From: NORP240 sp038134485
GTDB lineage: Bacteria; Pseudomonadota; Gammaproteobacteria; Pseudomonadales; Pseudohongiellaceae
Length of the DNA stretch: 64,000 bases
NCBI GenBank assembly: GCA_038134485.1
Contig: JAYPVG010000003.1
Coordinates: 109,370 to 173,369 of the forward strand
Direction of reading: 5' to 3'
Of the stretch, positions 35,073 through 44,242 are shown one piece after another. The stretch's first letter is position 1. Every line of letters begins with the position of its first letter. The position numbers and the translations under genes are program-made. Under the pieces are notes generated by a model. The model searched no databases, had not been told where the DNA came from, and was given only the letters and a program-made list of their open reading frames with translations.

Positions 35073-35459
35073 ATGGCCGTAAAAAAAGCATCAAGGAAAG
35101 CGAGCACTGCCAAAGCAGCACCAAAAGCCAAACGTGCCCCTGCAGTGACAAAGAAATTCACAAAAACAGAAATATTGAATGAACTTGCGCAAAACACTGA
35201 CCTTTCAAGAAAGCAGGTGGCGGCAGTTCTGGAAGAACTTGGCAGTGTCATAGAGCGTCACATACGCAAGCGCTCGGTCGGCGAATTTACCCTGCCCGGA
35301 TTGCTGAAGATCAAATCTGTCGTCAGACCTGCCCGACCAGCGCGTAAAGGCGTACCGAACCCATTCAAACCTGGAGAATTGATGGACGTCCCACGCAAGC
35401 CTGCTTCGACCCGTGTAAAGGTACTTCCACTCAAGAAGCTGAAAGAGTTCGCGCAATAG
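35073..35459 (+). CDS. HU-like nucleoid protein with basic N-terminal tail
   Basis: A 128-residue DNA-binding protein. Residues 1-30 are a Lys/Ala-rich tail resembling histone H1 tails. The HU/IHF fold follows, with FTKTEILNELAQNTDLSRKQV and an EFTLPGLLKIK beta-arm start. The C-terminus PASTRVKVLPLKKLKEF is typical of this HU subgroup, in which the canonical GxxTG arm is altered (NPFKPGELMDVP). It probably compacts the chromosome. It is followed by a strong terminator, so it is likely monocistronic. Confidence 0.88.
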   Translation: MAVKKASRKASTAKAAPKAKRAPAVTKKFTKTEILNELAQNTDLSRKQVAAVLEELGSVIERHIRKRSVGEFTLPGLLKIKSVVRPARPARKGVPNPFKPGELMDVPRKPASTRVKVLPLKKLKEFAQ

Positions 35460-35530
35460 GCACTTCTGTTCTTGTATTCAATCATGGCCACAAGGCAATG
35501 ATCAGTGGAAAGTGGGAAAAGTGGAAAAAG

Positions 35531-35553
35531 AAAGGCAGCCCAGGGCTGCCTTT
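35531..35553 (+). terminator. Intrinsic terminator after the HU-like gene
   Basis: A perfect inverted repeat AAAGGCAGCCC / GGGCTGCCTTT with one base between the arms, followed by TCTCGTTT. The A run on the left would also make it work in the reverse direction. It lies 35 bases before proS. Confidence 0.8.
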
Positions 35554-35587
35554 CTCGTTTAAGTAACCCTACCCAGGAAACCAGTAG

Positions 35588-37330
35588 ATGCGAGCCAGTA
35601 ACTACCTGATAGCAACAGTAAAAGAGAGCCCGGCGGACGCCGAGATAATCAGCCACAAACTCATGTTACGGGCTGGCCTGATACGAAAGCTGGCCAGTGG
35701 TCTGTATACCTGGTTACCCATGGGTTGGCGAGTGCTGCACAAGGTGACAAACATTATTCGCGAGGAAATGGACCGATCCGGGGCCATGGAGGTATCCATG
35801 CCGGTGGTGCAATCTGCAGATCTGTGGCTGGAATCGGGTCGATGGGAGATCATGGGCCCCGAATTACTTCGGTTTGTCGATCGCCATGAACGAGACTTTT
35901 GTCTCGGGCCCACCCACGAAGAAGTCATTACTGACCTGGTTCGCGCCGAATACAACAGTTACAAGCAGTTGCCAGCCACCTTTTACCAGATTCAAACCAA
36001 ATTCCGTGACGAAAGACGACCACGATTCGGCGTGATGCGTGCTCGGGAATTTCTGATGAAAGACGCCTACTCATTTCACCTGGACCAGGAGTGCCTGAAC
36101 AAGACCTACGGCGACATGTACCAGGTTTATTGTAATATTTTCGATCGGCTTGGCTTCGAATACCGGGCTGTCCTGGCTGACTCCGGAAATATCGGTGGTG
36201 CGCTCTCGCACGAGTTTCATGTGCTGGCCGATTCGGGTGAGGACCAGATTGTATTTGCAGCGACCGGCGACTATGCCGCCAACATTGAGCTGGCCGCAGG
36301 CGCACCTGCACTGCCTCCCGACACTCCCATCGGTGAACCTGCCACGGAATCCGTCGATACTGGTGACGCCCATAGTATCAATGAGCTGGAAGAGACCTTG
36401 CAGCGCTCCGCAAGGAGCATGTTAAAAATGCTCCTGGTACACGGAGTTGATTCCGAAGATGCCTCTCCTAGCCTGGTGGCACTGGTACTTCGCGGCGACC
36501 AGGAGCTCAATGAAACCAAGGCCGCCAAGTTACCAGAAGTAATGTCGCCTCTGACATTTGCAACTGATGCAGAGATTGAAAAGGCAATCGGATGCCCGCC
36601 AGGGAATCTCGGACCGCTGCGCTCTGACATCGTGACTATCGCAGACTGTAGCGCTGCAAGCATGACGAATTTTATCTGTGGCGCCAACAAGGCAGGTCAG
36701 CATTTGATCAATGCCAATTGGCGACAAGAATGTTATTTTGATCGGGAAGCTGACATACGTGTCGTCCAGGAAGGAGATCTGAGCAGTGACGGTAGGAGTA
36801 CTCTCGCGATAAAACGCGGTATAGAAGTTGGTCATATTTTTCAGCTTGGCACCAAGTACAGTGAAGCAATGAATGCGGGAGTTCTGGACGAAAATGGCCG
36901 CAACGTAGTGATGACCATGGGTTGCTACGGTATCGGCGTCACCCGGATTATTGCCGCCTGCATAGAGCAGCGCCACGACGAACGCGGCATCATCTGGCCT
37001 GCCAACATAGCGCCGTTCCAGCTGATAGTGATTCCCATAGACGGACATAAATCGGAGCAGGTTGTCAGTACCAGCGAAACGATATGGAAACAGGCCACTG
37101 ATCTGGGAATCGAAGTGCTGCTAGATGACCGGGACAAAAAAATCAGTGCTGGCGTCAAGTTTGCCGACTCCGAACTGATTGGCATCCCCCACAGAATTGT
37201 CGTTTCGCCGCGCACTCTTGTGGACGGTGTCGTAGAGTACAAGGGTCGAAGTGATAGCGACAAACAGATGATTGCGATCGATCAGTTGGAGGGCTTCCTG
37301 AAAGAAAAACTGCTCGAAAAGATGCCGTAA
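35588..37330 (+). CDS. proS: Prolyl-tRNA synthetase
   Basis: Charges tRNA-Pro. The 580-residue bacterial type has a YbaK-like editing insertion (about 230-390) between motifs 2 and 3. Motif 1 is in EVSMPVVQSADLW, motif 2 in FRDERRPRFGVMRAREFLMKD and motif 3 in GIGVTRIIAA. The C-terminal anticodon-binding domain ends at about 578. Start ATG at 35588 with AGGAAA upstream. Confidence 0.97.
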   Translation: MRASNYLIATVKESPADAEIISHKLMLRAGLIRKLASGLYTWLPMGWRVLHKVTNIIREEMDRSGAMEVSMPVVQSADLWLESGRWEIMGPELLRFVDRHERDFCLGPTHEEVITDLVRAEYNSYKQLPATFYQIQTKFRDERRPRFGVMRAREFLMKDAYSFHLDQECLNKTYGDMYQVYCNIFDRLGFEYRAVLADSGNIGGALSHEFHVLADSGEDQIVFAATGDYAANIELAAGAPALPPDTPIGEPATESVDTGDAHSINELEETLQRSARSMLKMLLVHGVDSEDASPSLVALVLRGDQELNETKAAKLPEVMSPLTFATDAEIEKAIGCPPGNLGPLRSDIVTIADCSAASMTNFICGANKAGQHLINANWRQECYFDREADIRVVQEGDLSSDGRSTLAIKRGIEVGHIFQLGTKYSEAMNAGVLDENGRNVVMTMGCYGIGVTRIIAACIEQRHDERGIIWPANIAPFQLIVIPIDGHKSEQVVSTSETIWKQATDLGIEVLLDDRDKKISAGVKFADSELIGIPHRIVVSPRTLVDGVVEYKGRSDSDKQMIAIDQLEGFLKEKLLEKMP

Positions 37331-37344
37331 GCACGAATCCAGAG

Positions 37345-37626
37345 TCATTTGTGAATATGGAAACCTGGCCCGCAACTCCGGTTCACTTGTTCCAGCAACA
37401 GCTGATCAACCCGTGCCAGGCGGGGTCCGACCTGCAACCAGGTTCGCATTAGCGCCAGTGCCTGTTCAGAACCGCTGATCAGAAACTCCACCCTGCCGTC
37501 ATCCAGATTTTTAACCCAGCCGCTTAACCCCAGCTGAATAGCTTTCCGTCGAGTTTCGGCGCGAAAGAAAACCCCCTGCACTCGACCACTAACGAAACCA
37601 TGAAACGCCAGATCAGTTGCTCCCAT
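37345..37626 (-). CDS. Acylphosphatase
   Basis: Hydrolyses acyl phosphates. At 93 residues it is of normal length. The phosphate-binding loop GRVQGVFFR (residues 14-22, ending in the catalytic Arg) and the GWVKNLDDGRVE motif with the catalytic Asn are both intact. It converges on proS with 14 bases between them. Confidence 0.93.
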   Translation of the reverse strand: MGATDLAFHGFVSGRVQGVFFRAETRRKAIQLGLSGWVKNLDDGRVEFLISGSEQALALMRTWLQVGPRLARVDQLLLEQVNRSCGPGFHIHK

Positions 37627-37735
37627 ATTAGAATCTCAAGTTGTCAGGACAAGAACCAGCCTGCGCAGTCGACTGACTGGTTAACCCATGGGGATACCGT
37701 ATAATGAAACGCTCATAAAACATCGACAATACATC

Positions 37736-39073
37736 ATGGCGTCCGACCCTATCAATCTCCAGTCTTTCAAACAAAATATTCAGCAGCACGCAGCGAGCTT
37801 GCTATGGGCTAATAATCTTGCCACTGCCCCCCGGTGGCGACGCTTGCTGGTGCGCACTGCGCAGCTAATTTTTGCCATCAGCAGAGATATAGCCGAGGGA
37901 CAGCTAAGCTTGCGCGCCATGAGCCTGGTTTACTCGACCGTCCTTGGATTCATTCCCACACTGGCGCTTCTGTTCGCAGTACTGAAAAGTCTGGGAGTGC
38001 ATAACGTGATGGAAGGAGCGCTCTATGATCTTTTCGAAATTATGGGGGAGCGGCGCGAACTCGTGGTAACTCAGATTATCGACTTTGTAGACAATATTCA
38101 GGTCGGTGTCATCGGCATAACCAGCACAGGACTCCTGATATACCTGGTCCTTGATATGATGCGCAAAATCGAAAGTTCTTTTAATTTCATCTGGGGAGTC
38201 AGCCGGGGGCGAAGCTGGTCAAACCGGGTGAGTGAATATCTGTTCGCGGTCATAGTCAGCCCGTTACTGATATTTCTCTCTATCAGCATTACCTCTTCCG
38301 TAAATACCGTCTTCTTTTCCAATCTACTGGAGCGCCTGGCTTTTGGTAGCGCACTGATCAACTTTATTGCCTTTCTGTTTCCCTTGCTTTTCATGTCACT
38401 GGCATTCGCCTTTGCCTATAGCTTTCTGCCTAACACCAGAGTCCGATTCTCGTCAGCACTGACCGGCGGAATCGTCACCACTATTGTCTGGAAACTTATG
38501 GGCGCATTTTTTGGGGGATTTCTTATTTCCGCTGCGCGCGAATCGATCTACCTGGCATTTGCCACCGTGCTGGCACTGATGATCTTTGCTTACATTGGCT
38601 GGCTGGTTGTGCTACTTGGATCTGATATTGCCTACTACCATCAGTATCCGGGTAAAGCGCGGACCGGTCGTAAGCCCCAGCCGTTAAGTATCGCCCAACA
38701 GGAAGAACTCACGCTTGCGGTCGCAGCATTGATAATCCAGCGCTTCAAACACAAGTTACCCCCGTTGTCTCAGGATGAGATCGTGTCGCAACTTGGCACG
38801 AACCCGAATACTACAGAGCAGGCCCTGAACCATCTGCTGAGTATTGGACTATTGGCCAGCACAGATTCAGAACCGCCAAGTTTCCTGCCAACTGGCTCGA
38901 TTGAGGACTGTACCTTGCTGGAAATCTGGCGCAGTCTCAGAGAAACTCAATCTACCGAGCTGCACGGAAATCTGGATGCGCCTGAATATCAACTGGCGAG
39001 AAATTTTCTGCGACAACTTGACCAGGCAGCAGCTGATAAACTGGCCACACAGAAATTTATCGATAGCGCTTAG
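37736..39073 (+). CDS. YihY/virulence factor BrkB family membrane protein
   Basis: A 445-residue inner-membrane protein with about six helices between 25 and 310, of the YihY family (once called ribonuclease BN, wrongly). Recognisable stretches are LRAMSLVYSTVLGFIPTLAL, SFNFIWGVSRGRSW and PNTRVRFSSALTGGIV. A soluble C-terminal tail follows. A perfect TATAAT at 37700-37705 supports the ATG at 37736; an ATG at 37688 upstream of that box would add 16 residues. Its function is unclear. The arsC-like gene follows after 12 bases. Confidence 0.85.
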   Translation: MASDPINLQSFKQNIQQHAASLLWANNLATAPRWRRLLVRTAQLIFAISRDIAEGQLSLRAMSLVYSTVLGFIPTLALLFAVLKSLGVHNVMEGALYDLFEIMGERRELVVTQIIDFVDNIQVGVIGITSTGLLIYLVLDMMRKIESSFNFIWGVSRGRSWSNRVSEYLFAVIVSPLLIFLSISITSSVNTVFFSNLLERLAFGSALINFIAFLFPLLFMSLAFAFAYSFLPNTRVRFSSALTGGIVTTIVWKLMGAFFGGFLISAARESIYLAFATVLALMIFAYIGWLVVLLGSDIAYYHQYPGKARTGRKPQPLSIAQQEELTLAVAALIIQRFKHKLPPLSQDEIVSQLGTNPNTTEQALNHLLSIGLLASTDSEPPSFLPTGSIEDCTLLEIWRSLRETQSTELHGNLDAPEYQLARNFLRQLDQAAADKLATQKFIDSA

Positions 39074-39085
39074 CGAGATAAAACT

Positions 39086-39445
39086 ATGGAGAAAGTAACT
39101 GTTTTTCATAATCCCCGATGCTCCAAATCACGAGCGGTACTGGCATTGCTCGAAGAAAACGACATTTCGCCGGAGATTGTTTACTACCTGGAAACCCCGC
39201 TCGATAGCGAAGCACTCGAGGAGGTATTGCAGAAACTGGGCATGCATGTTCGAGATGTTCTGCGGCGCAGCGAACCAGAGTTCGAGGCCCTTGGACTGGA
39301 GGATGAAAGTCTGGCAGACGAGATCGTGCTGGACCTTCTGGTCAAGCACCCCATATTGCTGCAGCGCCCAATTGTCATCGTCGGCAGCCATGCCATCATC
39401 GGTCGACCGCCCGAGAATGTATTGCGGTTCATTGAGGAAGTATAA
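39086..39445 (+). CDS. ArsC family glutaredoxin-type reductase
   Basis: A 119-residue thioredoxin-fold protein of the ArsC (glutaredoxin-coupled arsenate reductase) family. The catalytic cysteine is Cys12 in NPRCSKSR. The arginine-bearing HPILLQRPIVIVG motif near residue 90 is kept. No arsR, arsB or acr3 gene is adjacent, and in Pseudomonas this same chromosomal spot holds an ArsC-like gene of housekeeping type, so an arsenic role is uncertain. The wrbA start follows its stop directly. Confidence 0.88.
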   Translation: MEKVTVFHNPRCSKSRAVLALLEENDISPEIVYYLETPLDSEALEEVLQKLGMHVRDVLRRSEPEFEALGLEDESLADEIVLDLLVKHPILLQRPIVIVGSHAIIGRPPENVLRFIEEV

Positions 39446-40045
39446 ATGCAATCACCGTACGTTCTTGTCCTTTATTACAGCCGCCATGGGGCAGTAGCAC
39501 GCATGGCGGAGCTGATAGCCAGAGGAATCGAACAGGTTCCGGATATCGAAGCCCGTGTGCGAACCGTGCCGGCGGTATCTCCCAACCACGAAGCGACCGA
39601 ACCACCGATACCAGAGTCTGGCGCTGTGTATTGCCAAGAGGATGACCTGCGACACTGCGCCGGCCTCGTTCTGGGTAGCCCCACACGGTTTGGCAATATG
39701 GCTGCTCCTCTCAAATACTTTCTGGACAGTACTGGAAGTTTGTGGGTGTCCGGTGCATTGATAGACAAACCAGCCGCCGTGTTTACTTCGTCCTCGTCAT
39801 TGCATGGTGGCCAGGAAAGTACTTTGTTGAGCATGATGAATCCGCTGTTACACCACGGCATGGTAATTTGCGGCCTACCCTATTCCTTGCCACAGCTGAA
39901 CACCACCTCCGGCGGCGGCACACCCTATGGACCAAGTCACCATGCCGGGCCCGACAGCAACAAGTTGATTAGCGATTCTGAAACCCAGCTTTGCATAGCC
40001 ATGGGTGAGCGTATCGCAAAGCTGGCGCTGAAACTGGAAATCTGA
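39446..40045 (+). CDS. wrbA: NAD(P)H:quinone oxidoreductase WrbA
   Basis: An FMN flavodoxin-like enzyme that reduces quinones by two electrons. It is 199 residues. The phosphate loop YYSRHGAVARMAE, the FMN-contacting GSPTRFGNMAAPLKYFLD and the TSSSSLHGGQESTLLSM motif are all standard. The ATG immediately follows the arsC-like TAA, with GAGGAAG serving as ribosome site. Confidence 0.94.
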   Translation: MQSPYVLVLYYSRHGAVARMAELIARGIEQVPDIEARVRTVPAVSPNHEATEPPIPESGAVYCQEDDLRHCAGLVLGSPTRFGNMAAPLKYFLDSTGSLWVSGALIDKPAAVFTSSSSLHGGQESTLLSMMNPLLHHGMVICGLPYSLPQLNTTSGGGTPYGPSHHAGPDSNKLISDSETQLCIAMGERIAKLALKLEI

Positions 40046-40082
40046 AAGTTCTTTTCCGCCATAGTCCGTCATTCCTGATCCC

Positions 40083-40439
40083 ATGAATAAACCTGCTGTG
40101 CAACTCAGAACCCTCGTGCTGTATTTGTTCTATAGCCTTATTGGCGTGCTTTTCCTCAATAGCCTTTCCCTTACTGTTGGCCTGAATCCAGCCACGCTCC
40201 TTATCTGGCTGCTGCAGATCATGCCGCTGATGCTGTTTTTGACGGGACTACACCGTTCCAGAGTTCGAACGTACCAGTGGCTCAGCTTCGTGGTGCTGAT
40301 TTATTTTGTCCATGGAGTGCTAACCGCTTTCACACCGGAGAAACTTTTGCTGGGACTGCTGGAAGCATCGGTCTGTTGCTTGCTATTCGCAGGGTTGATA
40401 GCTCTTATTCGAAAAGGCCGTCAAGTCACCAGCCCATGA
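40083..40439 (+). CDS. DUF2069 membrane protein
   Basis: A 118-residue inner-membrane protein with four hydrophobic segments. The signature RTYQWLSFVVLIYFVHGVL in the middle is that of DUF2069. Function unknown. It is in its conserved place between wrbA and hda; its end overlaps that of hda by 14 bases (convergent). Confidence 0.88.
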   Translation: MNKPAVQLRTLVLYLFYSLIGVLFLNSLSLTVGLNPATLLIWLLQIMPLMLFLTGLHRSRVRTYQWLSFVVLIYFVHGVLTAFTPEKLLLGLLEASVCCLLFAGLIALIRKGRQVTSP

Positions 40440-41133
40440 GCTGTCTGACTAGCGGTATAGTAATCGGCCGCTGCTGCTCCAGTGACAGTTTGTCCAGTTT
40501 TTGCAATAAGTCTACCAGGGCGACTACCTGTCGATCATGCCTTTGCAGAACATAGTCGAGCACAGGCTTCGACAGTTCGATTCCAAGCCCCCTTGCCCGC
40601 TTACACAACAGCTCTGCTTTCTCCCGATCTGAAAGTTCATGAACCTGAAATACCACGCCAGACTGTAAGCGCGACTGCAGGTCGCGTAACCTGATCCGCA
40701 GTTGGCCTGGTGGTGCAGAGGCGGCAATTACCAGCCGTACACCACTGTTTTGCGCGCGATTATAAAAACTGAACAGAGCCTGTTCCCAAGCGGGTTCGCC
40801 GGCGATCGCGTCGATATCGTCAAAACAAACCAGATCGAGATTCTCGAGTCCTTCCAGGACCTCCGGGGCCAGTTCCCCGGACCTGCTTAAGGGCAGGTAA
40901 ATCGGCGTCTCGCCCGCGCAGGTCAATTCATGACATATCGCTTGAAGAATGTGGGTTTTCCCCGTTCCACCGGCACCCCAGATGAATGTCAGCGGCTCGC
41001 ACGATTCAATGACTCGATTTCGAAGATGCTGAACCAGTTGTCGATCGGCCTGCGCACTCTGAAAGCTCTCCAGCGTCGCGGTCTTTTCCAACTCAAGTCC
41101 AAGCAATAGCTGCTGCGGGGCATGCTTTTCCAT
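40426..41133 (-). CDS. hda: DnaA regulatory inactivator Hda
   Basis: Works with the sliding clamp to make DnaA hydrolyse its ATP after initiation. The 235-residue DnaA-like AAA+ protein lacks the DNA-binding domain. An N-terminal clamp-binding motif QLLLGLEL is at residues 8-15. Walker A is GAGGTGKT and Walker B is LVCFDDIDAI. The start follows the DUF2066 gene by one base. Confidence 0.93.
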   Translation of the reverse strand: MEKHAPQQLLLGLELEKTATLESFQSAQADRQLVQHLRNRVIESCEPLTFIWGAGGTGKTHILQAICHELTCAGETPIYLPLSRSGELAPEVLEGLENLDLVCFDDIDAIAGEPAWEQALFSFYNRAQNSGVRLVIAASAPPGQLRIRLRDLQSRLQSGVVFQVHELSDREKAELLCKRARGLGIELSKPVLDYVLQRHDRQVVALVDLLQKLDKLSLEQQRPITIPLVRQLMGW

Positions 41134-41134
41134 A

Positions 41135-42259
41135 TCAACGAACCCAGCGATAGCTCAGCACCTGGCCTCCTTCGAGCCCCCCGGGATCCAGCGGCATGAG
41201 GTTTCGGTCCAGACCGAGTAATTCATATAGCTGCCCCTGACTACCCTGAAGTGACAGATTGAGTTCCAGAACGTTTCCATTGAGGGCAGAAATCGTTACC
41301 GAATCAACCATAACCAATTGCTGTAGATAAGCAATCAACTCTGCATAGGCAACCAGTCCATCGATGCCTTCAATACGCAGTCTGGCCGTCTGCAATCCGA
41401 TGCGGGATGGCACCACCGCAAAATGCCTCGCCAATTGCGCTGTAATGCGGTCGAGGGGTTCTGAGATATAACGAGTAAGCTCGGTATCGAGACTGTCAAA
41501 AACTTCGACCTGCTCCTGAAAAATAAACTGCCATAATCCCACCAGATCGCCGCTGGCGGTGATATGAAGCCGACCTGCCAGGATGCTGTCGGCCGCGTAC
41601 CTCTCACTCGCCAACCTTATAGCCTGATCATCCAGCGACCAGATGAGATCAGCGCTGAGCGCTCTTCGATCTTCGAAATCTAGTACCGGAAAAATTATCG
41701 GGATTGCACGCAGAGCTGCAAACTGCTGCATCAGTTCGACAATTCCTGGATCATTTTCCGGAGTCAGCAGGTAGCGATCACCGGCATCATTCTGTAATGC
41801 CATCCAAACAAGCACACCGGGTCTATTACTATCCCACACCGGAATCGCGGCATCTGCCAGCAGCTGGTCGACCAGATCCTGAGCGAAACTGACCTGTAAG
41901 AATTCCTGATCGACCAGCATCGGGAGTGGCGCGTTAGGCCCGACATCAGTCGCTGATTCGTCAAGGTTTTCCCGGATTACTGATTCACTGCGATACTCAA
42001 TGGCCTCAACATAGCTGCGGGCATTTTCGATAGCCCGTTGAATACTGGAATTTTCCAACCAGCGCGACTCACCAGTCACCTTGACAATGACTGCTGCGAG
42101 GGATTCCTGAAACGCCCTGTTGCGTTCCTGTTCACTCTGATTGTTTACACCAATCTCATGTCTATACAGACCAGCAACCGGCAATGCCCAGACGGCAGTC
42201 GACGTCAATGCGGGCAGTGTGCAGAATATTAGCGCAAGCGATGCTGATATCGGTCTCAT
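41135..42259 (-). CDS. DUF2066 exported protein
   Basis: A 374-residue protein of unknown function with a signal peptide (cleavage around AVWALP). The N-terminal part has the DUF2066 features LYRHEIGVNNQSEQERNRAF and AAVIVKVTGESRWLE. It lies divergent from purM and directly upstream of hda, a common gammaproteobacterial arrangement. A role in the periplasm is inferred from the signal only. Confidence 0.88.
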   Translation of the reverse strand: MRPISASLALIFCTLPALTSTAVWALPVAGLYRHEIGVNNQSEQERNRAFQESLAAVIVKVTGESRWLENSSIQRAIENARSYVEAIEYRSESVIRENLDESATDVGPNAPLPMLVDQEFLQVSFAQDLVDQLLADAAIPVWDSNRPGVLVWMALQNDAGDRYLLTPENDPGIVELMQQFAALRAIPIIFPVLDFEDRRALSADLIWSLDDQAIRLASERYAADSILAGRLHITASGDLVGLWQFIFQEQVEVFDSLDTELTRYISEPLDRITAQLARHFAVVPSRIGLQTARLRIEGIDGLVAYAELIAYLQQLVMVDSVTISALNGNVLELNLSLQGSQGQLYELLGLDRNLMPLDPGGLEGGQVLSYRWVR

Positions 42260-42502
42260 AATCCGCGATGATACTAAAACCCCCTACAGAATCCATCGCA
42301 ATAACTCTGTCCCAAGCTTATTTAATCAACTATTTGACGCGGTGACCGGACATCAAAAGGCCCGGATCTTCAGTTATGGTTAAGCTGCCTGCGGGTACGA
42401 TCAAACTTAGGAAGACTCGTTTATTCGCAGCTGGTAACATGCGCTGAATGACCCGCGCAGGACAAACTGCAGCAGATTAGTGAGCATTTTCAAGGTAAGA
42501 GT

Positions 42503-43573
42503 ATGGACGAAGACACCGGCAATTCAAGTCAATCCGCAGCAATTGGCAGCCTGAGTTATCGTGATGCCGGAGTCGATATCGACGCCGGTAACGCGCTGGT
42601 AGAAAACATCAAAAGCGTTACGGAAAAGACTAGACGACCCGAGGTCATTTCGGGACTTGGCGGGTTTGGGGGGCTGTTCGAATTGCCAGCCGGATACCGG
42701 CAGCCGGTTCTGGTATCCGCGACCGACGGAGTAGGCACCAAACTCAAGCTGGCAATGGAACTGGGGTTACATGGAACTGTAGGTATTGATCTGGTCGCGA
42801 TGTGCGTCAATGACCTCATAGTCTGCGGTGCCGAGCCACTGTTCTTTCTCGACTATTATGCAACCGGCAAACTCGATGTAGCGAGGGCTACCGAGGTCGT
42901 GGCGGGAATCGGCCGCGGTTGCGAACTGGCTGGTTGTGCATTAATCGGTGGCGAGACAGCCGAAATGCCGGGAATGTATGAAGGAGGAGACTACGATCTC
43001 GCAGGCTTTGCAGTTGGGATTGTCGAAAAAGAGGACATCATCGAAAAATCGCGGGTAAGCCCGGGCGATCATCTCATCGGTCTTTTTTCTTCCGGGCCGC
43101 ATTCCAACGGCTTCTCGCTGATTCGCAAAATAATCGAACGCGATGGCAGTGATCTCGGGCTGGCATTCGAAAATACAACTCTGGGAGAAGCCTTGCTTGC
43201 GCCTACCGAAATCTATGTAAAAGCCGCAAAACAGCTGGCGCAAAGCACCCGCGTGAATGCGCTTGCCCACATCACAGGCGGTGGCATAGTGGAAAACCTA
43301 CCCAGAGTATTACCCGCTGGCACCCGCGCCGAAATCGATTTACGCAGCTGGGAATTACCCGCAATTTTCAAATGGCTCCAGGCCAAGGGACACGTGGAAG
43401 ATTTGGAGTTATATCGTACCTTTAACTGTGGACTCGGCATGATCGTTTGTGTGTCGGAGGCAGACAGCGAGAAGGCTCTGAGTATCCTGAAATCCTGTAA
43501 TCGAGGTGCGGCCCTGATAGGTAGTATCTGTCCGGCTGCTGAAGGCGAGCAGCCGGTGACTTTCAAAGCATGA
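42503..43573 (+). CDS. purM: Phosphoribosylformylglycinamidine cyclo-ligase
   Basis: Makes aminoimidazole ribotide in purine synthesis. It is 356 residues. The N-terminal SYRDAGVDIDAGNALVE, the ATP-binding VLVSATDGVGTKLKLA and the GGETAEMPGMY motifs are standard. ATG at 42503 with GGTAAGAG upstream. The 243-base divergent gap to DUF2066 should hold its promoter. purN follows after 13 bases. Confidence 0.97.
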   Translation: MDEDTGNSSQSAAIGSLSYRDAGVDIDAGNALVENIKSVTEKTRRPEVISGLGGFGGLFELPAGYRQPVLVSATDGVGTKLKLAMELGLHGTVGIDLVAMCVNDLIVCGAEPLFFLDYYATGKLDVARATEVVAGIGRGCELAGCALIGGETAEMPGMYEGGDYDLAGFAVGIVEKEDIIEKSRVSPGDHLIGLFSSGPHSNGFSLIRKIIERDGSDLGLAFENTTLGEALLAPTEIYVKAAKQLAQSTRVNALAHITGGGIVENLPRVLPAGTRAEIDLRSWELPAIFKWLQAKGHVEDLELYRTFNCGLGMIVCVSEADSEKALSILKSCNRGAALIGSICPAAEGEQPVTFKA

Positions 43574-43586
43574 GGCCGGAGCTTGC

Positions 43587-44228
43587 ATGATGGATACGCA
43601 CTGCCCTGTCGCCGTTCTGATTTCCGGCAACGGCAGCAATCTCCAGGCATTGATTGATGCCAGCTCAAACTCCAACTACCGGATTGTAGGAGTTATTAGT
43701 AATAAACCCGACGCCTTTGGACTGCAACGCGCGCAGCATGCTGACATCGCGACCCACGTCATAGATCATCGACTCTATCCCGATCGGATTTCATTCGATC
43801 GCGATCTCATTAACAAGCTGGATGAACTACAACCACGGCTGATCGTGCTTGCAGGTTTTATGCGCATTCTCTCAAGCGAGTTCGTCAGGCATTTCAAGGG
43901 GCATATCATAAACATTCATCCGTCATTGTTACCAAAGTATCCCGGCACGAATACGCATCAGCGAGTGTTGGAAGCGGGCGACAAAGAGCACGGCGTTTCA
44001 ATACATTTCGTTACTGAACATTTAGATGGTGGACCAGTCATCGCGCAGGCCGCTATAACAATAGAACCAGACGACAGTGCGGATACCCTGCAGCAAAGAG
44101 TCCACGTTGAAGAACACCGCATCTATCCGCAGGTCGTCAGTATGTTTGCTGCTGGCAGACTGGAGATGGGCGAGCAAACCGCCCTGCTCGATGATCAGAT
44201 CCTGCCTATCGGCGGCATCAGACTCTAG
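43587..44228 (+). CDS. purN: Phosphoribosylglycinamide formyltransferase
   Basis: Transfers formyl from 10-formyl-THF to GAR in purine synthesis. It is 213 residues. The phosphate-binding SGNGSNLQALID, AGFMRILS, the catalytic Asn/His of INIHPSLLPKYPGTNTHQRV and the Asp in VTEHLDGGPVIAQA are all present. Two ATGs in tandem at 43587 and 43590, with CGGAG upstream. Confidence 0.96.
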   Translation: MMDTHCPVAVLISGNGSNLQALIDASSNSNYRIVGVISNKPDAFGLQRAQHADIATHVIDHRLYPDRISFDRDLINKLDELQPRLIVLAGFMRILSSEFVRHFKGHIINIHPSLLPKYPGTNTHQRVLEAGDKEHGVSIHFVTEHLDGGPVIAQAAITIEPDDSADTLQQRVHVEEHRIYPQVVSMFAAGRLEMGEQTALLDDQILPIGGIRL

Positions 44229-44242
44229 GGACGCACGGCGCG

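Noticed and set aside
34861..35151. Reverse hydrophobic frame upstream of and under the HU-like gene
   Set aside because: Overlaps a clear gene on the other strand and lacks a ribosome site; composition not protein-like.
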